Of a stretch of DNA of 64,000 nucleotides, positions 56,012 through 64,000 are shown in pieces; within the stretch, counting starts at the first letter, position 1; each line of letters opens with the position of its first letter. Source of the stretch: Roseitalea porphyridii (GTDB taxonomy: Bacteria > Pseudomonadota > Alphaproteobacteria > Rhizobiales > Rhizobiaceae). Under the pieces are notes generated by a model that had not been told where the DNA came from, searched no databases, and worked only from the letters and a program-made list of their open reading frames with translations. The stretch lies in NCBI RefSeq assembly GCF_004331955.1, contig NZ_CP036532.1, forward strand, positions 3,311,501 through 3,375,500. The letters run 5' to 3'. The position numbers and the translations under genes were made by a program.

Positions 56012-56620
56012 ATGATCAGTACCGCAAACAAGCCAGACGCCTTTCGGCCCGATCGGCGGTCCTTTTCGCTGAATACGCCGGTGCTCACCACCGAGCGTCT
56101 GGTTCTGCGCATGCCGGTGCTCGACGATGCGGACGAACTGGCGGTGATCGCCAACAGCCGCGACATCGCGGAAATGACCGCGCGCATGCCGCATCCCTAT
56201 ACGCGCGCGGACGCGGTCAAATACATCAACGCCGTCCATGACGGCCGGGTCGAGGGCTATGTCTATGCGGTCACGATCGCCGAGACCGGCCGCCTGATCG
56301 GCATGTGCGCGGTGACCAACCGGCCGCCCTCGGGCGATCTGGAAGTCGGCTACTGGCTCGGCCGCGCCTGGTGGGGCCAGGGTTATGCATCCGAAGCGGC
56401 AAGCGCCGTGGTCGATCTCGCCTTCCGGGTAACCGGCACAAACGTCATCTATGCCGGCTCGCGGACGGTCAATCCGCGCTCGCGCCAGGTGCTGATCAAG
56501 CAGGGCTTCGAGTTCACCGGCCTTGACGAGATCGACACGATCGCCGCCGGGCGCGTCGCCATCGAGCGCTATCGGCTGAGCCGGGAAAACTGGCTGGCCC
56601 GCAAGGTCGAAACCGGCTGA
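56012..56620 (+). CDS. GNAT-family N-acetyltransferase
   Basis: This 202-residue protein has the GNAT core 'LTTERLVLRMPVLDDADEL' and the acetyl-CoA-binding motif 'GQGYASEAASAVVDLAF', and belongs to the RimJ/RimL-type group. ATG 56012 is the first start past the terminator. An acetyltransferase at this position between rpmA and obgE is typical of rhizobial-type genomes. The acceptor is unknown. Confidence 0.9.
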   Translation: MISTANKPDAFRPDRRSFSLNTPVLTTERLVLRMPVLDDADELAVIANSRDIAEMTARMPHPYTRADAVKYINAVHDGRVEGYVYAVTIAETGRLIGMCAVTNRPPSGDLEVGYWLGRAWWGQGYASEAASAVVDLAFRVTGTNVIYAGSRTVNPRSRQVLIKQGFEFTGLDEIDTIAAGRVAIERYRLSRENWLARKVETG

Positions 56621-56639
56621 ACGGGCCTCGTCGCCCGCT

Positions 56640-57467
56640 TCAGCCGGCGATCTCGATCCACACGGGCATATGGTCGGAGCCTTCGGCATCGCGATCGATG
56701 CGCACGCCGGAGACCCGCTCGGCCAGCGCCCGGTTGCAGAAGGCATAGTCGAGCCGCTGCTTGGCCGCCGCCGGCTGATCGTACATCGGCCGCCAGCTCC
56801 AGCCCGGGTCGGCGGCGGTCGCATCGACCACCGATCCGTCCTCGACCATGAAGCCGTACTCGTCCGAATCCGGTTCGCAGTTGAAGTCACCCATCAGCAC
56901 GAAATCGCCGCGATCGTCCACCTCCGGCAGCCCGTAGACATGCGCGCCGGTGATCGCGCCCCCCGTCTGCGCGTAGTGGTCGGCGATCGCCCTGACGGCA
57001 CGGACCTGGGCCATGCGCTCGCGCGCATCGACATGGTCGAGATGGATCGAATGAAACCGGATCGGCCCGACCGGCGTGTCGATCAGCGCCTCGAGCGCCC
57101 CGCGCTGCAGGTTCAGCTTGTCCTTGCGCCAGGTTCGGGGCAGCAGGTGGCCCCGGACCGCTCTCAGCGGCCAGCGCGCCAGCACCATGTTGCCGAACTG
57201 GAACCGGCGGTTCACCGCGCGCCCGTCTTCCATGGCGCTCCCCGCATCGACATCGGCCGCCGGATGGTAGCTGGAGAAATGCTCCGGCAGGCGCTCGGCG
57301 ATGGCGGCCGCCATGTCGATGGCGCCGGTCTTGGGGTGGCCGCGCGTGACCTCCTGCAGGCAGATCACGTCGGCCGCGCGCACCGCGGCCACGATCCGGT
57401 CGAGGTCGAAGCCACCGTCGAGTCCGATGCCGTACTGGATGTTGTAGCTGACTGCGCTGATCGTCAT
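56640..57467 (-). CDS. Endonuclease/exonuclease/phosphatase (EEP) family hydrolase
   Basis: This 275-residue protein has the EEP catalytic motifs: 'SYNIQYGIG', 'CLQEVTRG' (metal-binding Glu), 'SIHLDHVDA', 'LMGDFNCEPDSDEY' (Asp and Asn) and 'RDAEGSDHMPVW' (Asp-His). Members cut phosphodiester or phosphomonoester bonds in nucleic acids, lipids or inositol phosphates. It is the only minus-strand gene in the core block and is set 20 bases from the GNAT gene's end. Confidence 0.85.
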   Translation of the reverse strand: MTISAVSYNIQYGIGLDGGFDLDRIVAAVRAADVICLQEVTRGHPKTGAIDMAAAIAERLPEHFSSYHPAADVDAGSAMEDGRAVNRRFQFGNMVLARWPLRAVRGHLLPRTWRKDKLNLQRGALEALIDTPVGPIRFHSIHLDHVDARERMAQVRAVRAIADHYAQTGGAITGAHVYGLPEVDDRGDFVLMGDFNCEPDSDEYGFMVEDGSVVDATAADPGWSWRPMYDQPAAAKQRLDYAFCNRALAERVSGVRIDRDAEGSDHMPVWIEIAG

Positions 57468-57492
57468 GGCATCCCCGTTGCCCGTTCGATAA

Positions 57493-58641
<1,149 letters not shown>

Positions 58642-58644
58642 GCC

Positions 58645-59760
58645 GTGAGCCTTGCCGCCCACAAGCGCATCACCGTCAAGATCGGTTCGGCCCTGCTCGT
58701 CGACCGCGTGCATGGCCTGCGCGCCGGCTGGCTCGACAGCCTGTGCGACGATCTGGCGAGCCTGGCCGCCAAGGGCCACGACATCCTCGTCGTCTCGTCG
58801 GGGGCGATCGCGCTCGGACGGACGATCCTGTCGCTGGCGCGCGGACCGCTCAAGCTGGAGGAGAGCCAGGCGGCGGCGGCGACCGGCCAGATCGCCCTCG
58901 CCCATGCCTGGAACGCCTCGCTCGCCCGTCACGCGATCACCACCGGCCAGGTGCTCGTCACCCTCGACGACACCGAAACGCGACGCCGCTACCTGAACGC
59001 GCGCGCGACGATCGGCGCGCTCCTGAAGTTCGGCGCCATTCCCGTGATCAACGAGAACGACACGGTGGCGACCAGCGAGATCCGCTATGGCGACAATGAC
59101 CGGCTCGCCGCGCGCGTCGCCGTGATGATGAATTCGGACCTTCTGGTCCTCCTGTCGGACGTCGATGGTCTCTATTCGGCCCCGCCCTCGCAGGACCCGG
59201 AAGCCGAGCACATCGCGCACGTCGCCGCCATCACGCCGGAGATCATGGCCATGGCCGGCGACTCCGCATCCGAAACGGCGCGCGGCGGCATGCGCACCAA
59301 GATCGAGGCCGGGCGGATCGCGACCAGCGCCGGCACCGCCATGGTGATCACGCGCGGCACGCTGAACCATCCGCTCACGGCGCTCGAAGAGGGCGCGCGC
59401 GCCACCTGGTTCGCGCCCTCGCCAGCGCCCGTCTCCGCCCGCAAGGGCTGGATCGTCGGCAAGCTCGAGCCGCGCGGCCGGCTGACCGTCGATGCCGGGG
59501 CGCTCAGGGCGCTCCGGCAGGGCAAGTCGCTGCTGCCGGCGGGCGTGCGCCGGGTGGAGGGCGATTTCGCCCGGGGCGACACCGTCGCCATCACGGTCGA
59601 GGGCGGCGACGAGGTGGCCCGCGGCCTTGCCGCCTACGATGCCGGCGAGGCGCGCGCCATCGCCGGCCGCAAGACCGACGAGATCGAGGCGATCCTCGGC
59701 CATGCGCCGCGCGCCGCCATGGTGCACCGCGACGATCTCGTCATGAACGCCAGCGCCTGA
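58645..59760 (+). CDS. proB: Glutamate 5-kinase
   Basis: This 371-residue enzyme phosphorylates glutamate in proline synthesis. It starts at GTG 58645 and has the kinase core ('IGSALLVD', 'VSSGAIALG') and a C-terminal PUA domain ('[19 protein letters not shown]' through 'KSLLPAGV'). proA follows directly, and obgE is immediately upstream. Confidence 0.96.
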   Translation: MSLAAHKRITVKIGSALLVDRVHGLRAGWLDSLCDDLASLAAKGHDILVVSSGAIALGRTILSLARGPLKLEESQAAAATGQIALAHAWNASLARHAITTGQVLVTLDDTETRRRYLNARATIGALLKFGAIPVINENDTVATSEIRYGDNDRLAARVAVMMNSDLLVLLSDVDGLYSAPPSQDPEAEHIAHVAAITPEIMAMAGDSASETARGGMRTKIEAGRIATSAGTAMVITRGTLNHPLTALEEGARATWFAPSPAPVSARKGWIVGKLEPRGRLTVDAGALRALRQGKSLLPAGVRRVEGDFARGDTVAITVEGGDEVARGLAAYDAGEARAIAGRKTDEIEAILGHAPRAAMVHRDDLVMNASA

Positions 59761-59825
59761 TCGCGCCGTTGCCCTCGTTCGGGGCGCCATGTAAAAGACG
59801 GGCCTTGGAAAAGGGGATCGATCCC

Positions 59826-61112
59826 ATGCTGACCCGCGCGGACAATGCCAACATCGACATCGCGGCCCTGATGGCCGACATGGGCGCGCGAGCGCGCGTC
59901 GCCGCCGCGCCACTGGCGATCGCCACCACCGGGCAGAAGAACGCCGCCCTGAACGCCATGGCCGACGCGCTGATGGACGGCCAGGCCGATATCCTCGCCG
60001 CCAACCGTTCCGACATGGAAGCGGGGCGCGAGGCGAACCTATCAAGCGCCTTTCTCGACCGGCTCGAACTGACGCCCGACCGCATCGCCGCCATGGCCGA
60101 GGGCGTCCGCGCGATCGCCGCGCTCGACGATCCGGTCGGCAGCGTCATCGCCGCCTGGGACCGGCCGAACGGGCTGCACATCGAGCGGGTGCGCACCCCG
60201 CTCGGCGTGATCGGCGTCATCTACGAGAGCCGGCCGAACGTGACGGCCGACGCGGGCGCGCTGTGCCTGAAGGCGGGCAACGCGGTGATCCTTCGCGGCG
60301 GCTCGGATTCGGTCCACTCCTCGCGCGCAATCCATGCCTGCCTTGTCGACGGTCTCGAAAAGGCGGGCCTTCCCGCCGACGCGATCCAGCTCGTCCCCGT
60401 CACCGACCGCGCCGCCGTCGGCGAAATGCTCAAGGGTCTTGGCGGATCGATCGACGTGATCGTGCCGCGCGGCGGGCGCGGCCTCGTCGAGCGCGTTCAG
60501 ACCGATGCGCGCGTGCCGGTCTTCGCCCATCTCGAAGGGCTGTGCCACATCTATGTCGACGCGTCCGCCGATCGCGACATGGCCGTGAACATCGTCGTCA
60601 ACTCGAAGATGCGCCGCACCGGCATCTGCGGCGCCGCCGAGACGCTGCTGGTCGACCGCAAGGCGGCGGGCACCATGCTGGCGCCGATCCTCGACGCGCT
60701 CGATGCGGCCGGCTGCGCGATCCGCGCCGATGCCCAGGTGCGCGCCGCGTGGCCGAAGGCCGAACCGGCGAGCGATGCGGACTGGACGACCGAATATCTC
60801 GACGCGATCATATCGGTCGCCCTCGTCGACGGGGTCGGCGGTGCGATCGACCATATCGCGCGCCATTCGTCCAACCACACCGAGGCCATCGTCGCCGAGG
60901 ACGCGGGCGCCGTCGAACGGTTCATGGGCGAGATCGATTCGGCGATCCTTCTGCACAACGCCTCGACCCAGTTCGCCGACGGCGCAGAGTTCGGCATGGG
61001 CGCCGAGATCGGCATCGCCACCGGCAAGATGCATGCGCGCGGGCCGGTCGGCGTCGAGCAGCTCACCTCGTTCAACTACCGCGTTCGCGGGTCCGGCCAG
61101 ACGCGGCCCTGA
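59826..61112 (+). CDS. proA: Glutamate-5-semialdehyde dehydrogenase
   Basis: This 428-residue enzyme catalyses the second step of proline synthesis. The catalytic Cys is in '[14 protein letters not shown]', and the NADPH-binding region has '[12 protein letters not shown]'. The first codons 'MLTRADNAN' start at ATG 59826. An earlier ATG at 59769 lies in the proB-proA gap and is not needed. Confidence 0.96.
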   Translation: MLTRADNANIDIAALMADMGARARVAAAPLAIATTGQKNAALNAMADALMDGQADILAANRSDMEAGREANLSSAFLDRLELTPDRIAAMAEGVRAIAALDDPVGSVIAAWDRPNGLHIERVRTPLGVIGVIYESRPNVTADAGALCLKAGNAVILRGGSDSVHSSRAIHACLVDGLEKAGLPADAIQLVPVTDRAAVGEMLKGLGGSIDVIVPRGGRGLVERVQTDARVPVFAHLEGLCHIYVDASADRDMAVNIVVNSKMRRTGICGAAETLLVDRKAAGTMLAPILDALDAAGCAIRADAQVRAAWPKAEPASDADWTTEYLDAIISVALVDGVGGAIDHIARHSSNHTEAIVAEDAGAVERFMGEIDSAILLHNASTQFADGAEFGMGAEIGIATGKMHARGPVGVEQLTSFNYRVRGSGQTRP

Positions 61113-61156
61113 CCATCAACTGACGCCGGCCCGGCGCGCAGGGGACAGCCACAGCC

Positions 61157-61813
61157 ATGACGTTCGACCATGAAGGCGTGGACAGCGCGACCCTGCGCAT
61201 GCCGCATGTCGAACCGGGCATGGCGGTCGGCCTGTTCGGCGGCACGTTCAACCCGCCCCATGACGGACACCTGCTGGTCGCAGAACTGGCGCTGCGACGC
61301 ATGGCGCTCGACCAGGTCTGGTGGATGGTCACGCCCGGCAACCCGCTCAAGCGAAATGACGGGCTGCCGCCGCTCGCCGACCGGATCGCCTGGTGCGAGC
61401 GGATGAACGAGGACCCGCGCGTCAGGATCACCGCGTTCGAGGCGCGCTACAACGTGCAGTACACCGCGCAGACGCTGGCTCTGGTCAAGGCGCGCAATCC
61501 GGGCGTCCGCTTCGTCTGGATCATGGGCGCCGACAATCTGGCCACCTTCCACCACTGGCAGAACTGGCGCGGCATCGCCATGACGTTTCCGATCGCGGTG
61601 ATCGACCGGCCGGGCTCGACGCTGTCGTTCCTGTCCTCGGTGATGGCCAAGACCTTCGCCCATGCCCGCATCGACGAGAGCGACGCGGCGCTTCTGGCGC
61701 ATCTGCGGCCACCGGCCTGGACCTTCATCCACGGACCGCGTTCGCCGCTGTCCTCGACGGCGATCCGCGCCGGCACGCAGACCGCCCGCGGCGGCGATGT
61801 CGCGTCCGGTTAA
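61157..61813 (+). CDS. nadD: Nicotinate-mononucleotide adenylyltransferase
   Basis: This 218-residue enzyme transfers AMP to nicotinate mononucleotide in NAD synthesis. It has the nucleotidyltransferase 'GLFGGTFNPPHDGH' signature, 'WIMGADNL' and 'SSTAIRAG'. The N-terminus before the signature is about 28 residues, longer than in many homologues. Confidence 0.95.
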   Translation: MTFDHEGVDSATLRMPHVEPGMAVGLFGGTFNPPHDGHLLVAELALRRMALDQVWWMVTPGNPLKRNDGLPPLADRIAWCERMNEDPRVRITAFEARYNVQYTAQTLALVKARNPGVRFVWIMGADNLATFHHWQNWRGIAMTFPIAVIDRPGSTLSFLSSVMAKTFAHARIDESDAALLAHLRPPAWTFIHGPRSPLSSTAIRAGTQTARGGDVASG

Positions 61814-61834
61814 CGCAAGGTAAACCAACTTGTC

Positions 61835-61864
61835 TTGAAACTGTGAGGTGCCCGTGCCTATTTT
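61835..61864 (+). promoter_or_regulatory. Possible promoter before rsfS
   Basis: TTGAAA at 61835-61840 and TATTTT at 61859-61864 are separated by 18 bases in the gap between nadD and rsfS. The match is moderate and the genes could equally be co-transcribed. Confidence 0.3.
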
Positions 61865-61953
61865 GTGGGTGTGGGCGCCGAATCGTCCATATGTGTCCCG
61901 TGTTCATTGAAAGGAAGCTCTTGAGAACACAGACCCTGAAGAAGGCGGACACC

Positions 61954-62334
61954 ATGCCTTCGCCCTCTGATCCCGACGGCCGCGCCGTTGCGGACCAGAT
62001 CCTTCGGACCGTCCTGGCGAGCCTGGACGACTCCAAGGCCGAAAACACCGTCTCCCTCGACATCCAGGGCAAGTCACTGCTTGCCGACTACATGGTCATC
62101 ACATCGGGCCGGTCGCACCGCCATGTCGGCGCGGTGGCCGATCACCTGTTGCGCGCGCTCAAGGATGCCGGGTTCGGCGCGGCACGCGTCGAAGGCCAGG
62201 CAAGCGCCGACTGGGTGCTCATCGATACGGGCGACGTGATCGTGCACATCTTCCGTCCCGAGGTGCGTGACTTCTACGCGCTCGAGAAGATGTGGGCCGA
62301 GGACAACCAGGCGGAGGCGGACACGCTGCACTGA
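61954..62334 (+). CDS. rsfS: Ribosome silencing factor
   Basis: This 126-residue factor blocks ribosomal-subunit joining through L14. It has 'DYMVITSGRSHRHVGAVAD' and 'ADWVLIDTGDVIVHIFRPEVRDFYALEKMW' (quoted in part). ATG 61954 is chosen because the family domain begins soon after it. Upstream ATG 61891 and TTG 61921 are in the same frame. Confidence 0.94.
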   Translation: MPSPSDPDGRAVADQILRTVLASLDDSKAENTVSLDIQGKSLLADYMVITSGRSHRHVGAVADHLLRALKDAGFGAARVEGQASADWVLIDTGDVIVHIFRPEVRDFYALEKMWAEDNQAEADTLH

Positions 62335-62365
62335 GCAGCCGTCCGCGCGCCGCAGCCATTTCGCC

Positions 62366-62851
62366 ATGCAGCTGATCGTGTTCGCCGTCGGCCGCATGAA
62401 GAAGGGCCCTGAGCGTGAACTGACCGGCCGCTACGCCGACCGGCTGGACAAGGCCGGCCCCGCCGTCGGCCTGACCTGGGGCGGCGTCACCGAGATCGCC
62501 GAAAGCCGCGCCGCCACCGGGGAGCAGCGCAAGACCGAGGAAGCCGGGCCGTGCCTGGCGCTCGGCGCCGAACGCGGAACCGCGTTGATCGCGCTCGACG
62601 AGACCGGCAAGTCACTGACATCGAACGATTTCGCAACGCGCCTGTCGGACATGCGTGATCACGGCACGCGCCGTCTGGTGTTGGCGATCGGCGGTCCCGA
62701 CGGCCATGCGCCGGCCGTGCGCGATCGCGCCGATCTGACGCTCTCGCTCGGCCGCATGACATGGCCGCACCAGATCGTCCGCATTCTTCTTGCCGAGCAG
62801 CTCTACCGCGCCGTCACCATCCTCTCCGGCCATCCCTATCATCGAAGCTGA
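62366..62851 (+). CDS. rlmH: 23S rRNA pseudouridine-1915 N3-methyltransferase
   Basis: This 161-residue SPOUT-fold methyltransferase has the deep-knot motif 'LAIGGPDGH' and 'MTWPHQIVRILLAEQLYRA'. It modifies the 23S rRNA after subunit assembly. The gene order rsfS-rlmH is standard. Confidence 0.95.
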   Translation: MQLIVFAVGRMKKGPERELTGRYADRLDKAGPAVGLTWGGVTEIAESRAATGEQRKTEEAGPCLALGAERGTALIALDETGKSLTSNDFATRLSDMRDHGTRRLVLAIGGPDGHAPAVRDRADLTLSLGRMTWPHQIVRILLAEQLYRAVTILSGHPYHRS

Positions 62852-62929
62852 CGCGGGCGATTCACATCCGCCGCGAAGCGGTCTAGATTCGCCCTCAGAC
62901 AGGCAAATCACGCGCCCGAAAGGCAACCG

Positions 62930-63343
62930 ATGGCCGAAACCTTCCCCGCCGCCGGCATGGAGATGACGCACATTCTCGTCGTCGGCGACATCGACGCATC
63001 GCGCAGCTTCTATCGCGATGTGCTCGGCGCCGAGGTTGTCCGCGAGTATGGCGGCACGTCCGTCGTACTGCGTTTCGCCGAAAGCTGGCTCCTTCTGGTC
63101 ACCGGCGGCGCGCCCACGGACGACAAGCCGGACGTGACGATGGCGCCGCCGGCCGACGCGAACACCGTCGCTCATGCCATGACCATCCGCGTTCCGGATT
63201 GCCGCGCCGCCTACGAGACACTGTCGGCGCGCGGCGCCCGTTTCCTCACCCCGCCCCGTGACCGGGGCATGGAAGTGCGCTGCTTCTTCCGCGATCCGGA
63301 CGGCCACCTGTTCGAGATCAGCGAGGCGGTCGGGCAATCGTGA
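62930..63343 (+). CDS. VOC-superfamily (glyoxalase/bleomycin-resistance) protein
   Basis: This 137-residue protein has paired beta-alpha-beta modules, with 'THILVVGDIDASRSFYRDVLGAE' near the N-terminus and 'FFRDPDGHLFEISEAV' at the C-terminus (candidate metal Glu). Functions in the family range from lyases to resistance proteins, so the role is unknown. Its stop overlaps the next start as GTGA (63340-63343). Confidence 0.88.
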   Translation: MAETFPAAGMEMTHILVVGDIDASRSFYRDVLGAEVVREYGGTSVVLRFAESWLLLVTGGAPTDDKPDVTMAPPADANTVAHAMTIRVPDCRAAYETLSARGARFLTPPRDRGMEVRCFFRDPDGHLFEISEAVGQS

Positions 63344-64000
63344 CGGCAGGGGTTCGCATACCTCCCGGTCGGCGTGCCTCTCCGGCCTTCCGCGCGCGGC
63401 TTCGGGCCGTGTCCCTTGGCGCCTTGCTTGCCGTGGGACCGGTGGTCGGTCACGCCCAGCCTGTCGGCGCGCCGGACAGCGATGTCGTGACGGCCGACAT
63501 GGAAGCGCGCCTTGGCCGGTCCGTCGAGGAACTGGACGCGATCCTGCGCGAGCGCGGCGTCGCCGACGAGCGGGCCGCCGAACTGGCCCGCGAGATCGAG
63601 GCGATCCGTTCCGACCGGGCCGACATCACCACCGCGCTGATCGCGGCGGCCAAGACCGAGCGCAAGCTCGGGCTCGATATCCTGGCGCTCGAAGACGAAC
63701 TGGAGAGCCTTGAGGCGCAGGCCGAGGATCTGCACGTCAGCCTTTGGGAACGGCGCGCGCTTCTGGCCGAGGTGCTTGCGGCGCTTCAGCGCATGGGGCT
63801 GAACCCGCCGCCGGCGATCCTGGTCACCCCTGACGACGCGCTCGCCTCGGTGCGCAGTTCCATCCTGCTGGGCGCGGTGGTGCCCGAGATGCGCGACCAG
63901 ACCGCGCGGCTGGCGGACGACCTGACCGAACTCGCCCGGCTGACCGGCTCGATCGAGGAAGAACGCACGCGGCTGGAAACGGCGCGGGCGGCCCAGGCCG
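63340..64000 (+). CDS. EnvC-like murein hydrolase activator, 3' end outside window
   Basis: The reading from GTG 63340 is open to the window edge. It gives a signal-like N-terminus ('LGALLAVGPVVGHAQ', cut near residue 40) and a long coiled coil rich in Glu, Arg and Leu ('EELDAILRERGVADERAAELAREIE', 'ILALEDELESLEAQAEDLH', abbreviated). This is the pattern of EnvC/NlpD-type periplasmic amidase activators, whose degenerate M23 domain would follow outside the window. The position after rlmH is usual for the group. Confidence 0.85.
   Translation, partial: MTAGVRIPPGRRASPAFRARLRAVSLGALLAVGPVVGHAQPVGAPDSDVVTADMEARLGRSVEELDAILRERGVADERAAELAREIEAIRSDRADITTALIAAAKTERKLGLDILALEDELESLEAQAEDLHVSLWERRALLAEVLAALQRMGLNPPPAILVTPDDALASVRSSILLGAVVPEMRDQTARLADDLTELARLTGSIEEERTRLETARAAQA

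Overview
The window looks like a chromosomal segment of an alphaproteobacterium, most likely Hyphomicrobiales (Rhizobiales). It has high GC and many 4-bp ATGA gene overlaps. The conserved right-hand block rplU-rpmA-GNAT-obgE-proB-proA-nadD-rsfS-rlmH-(VOC)-envC-like is an order I associate with that group. The left 54 kb is accessory DNA: transport and catabolic operons separated by decayed insertion sequences. The right 10 kb (54.4-64 kb) is core genome. A tRNA-Ser(CGA) gene at 54.4 kb marks the boundary.

Layout. (1) 0-7.2 kb: a TRAP transporter (substrate-binding protein cut by the window edge), a flavin reductase, a Crp/Fnr regulator, an acyl-CoA-dehydrogenase-fold flavin monooxygenase, a RidA protein and a metal-dependent amidohydrolase. 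Together these suggest uptake and oxidative or hydrolytic breakdown of an acidic, probably nitrogen-containing organic compound. (2) 7.2-19.7 kb: a catabolic island between two decayed, oppositely oriented IS6-family transposase remnants. It holds an M81 metallopeptidase, an RpiR regulator, a D-cysteine-desulfhydrase-like PLP enzyme, an AstE-like deacylase, a sugar-type ABC transporter, an enolase-superfamily enzyme and two orphan proteins. (3) 19.8-28.5 kb: a ribose-type ABC operon that opens with a phytanoyl-CoA-dioxygenase-like enzyme and closes with RbsK, RbsD, a PanB-like protein lacking the usual metal ligands, and DeoC. An AraC regulator is divergent. (4) 28.7-38.5 kb: a P-type ATPase remnant, a LysR regulator, an RND efflux pump coupled to a lipoprotein hydrolase, small membrane proteins and an IS110-type remnant. 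(5) 38.5-50.7 kb: two divergent operons. The left one encodes an acetyl-CoA-synthetase-like ligase, a fused 2-oxoacid dehydrogenase E1, E2 and an acyl carrier protein. The right one is a complete N-type ATPase operon, atpDCQRBEFAG. Palindromic FNR-like sites lie between them. (6) 50.8-54.3 kb: decayed prophage-like and ABC permease fragments, then an intact Mrr-family nuclease beside the tRNA-Ser gene. (7) 54.4-64 kb: ribosomal and housekeeping genes.

The best candidates for undescribed biology are the dioxygenase/ribose-type/PanB-like/DeoC operon, the ligase-E1-E2-ACP operon paired with the N-ATPase, and the IS6-bounded island with its two orphan proteins. A short palindromic element is inserted in both IS6 remnants at different places. 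Two genes carry frameshifts at five-base homopolymers, which could be real mutations or assembly errors.
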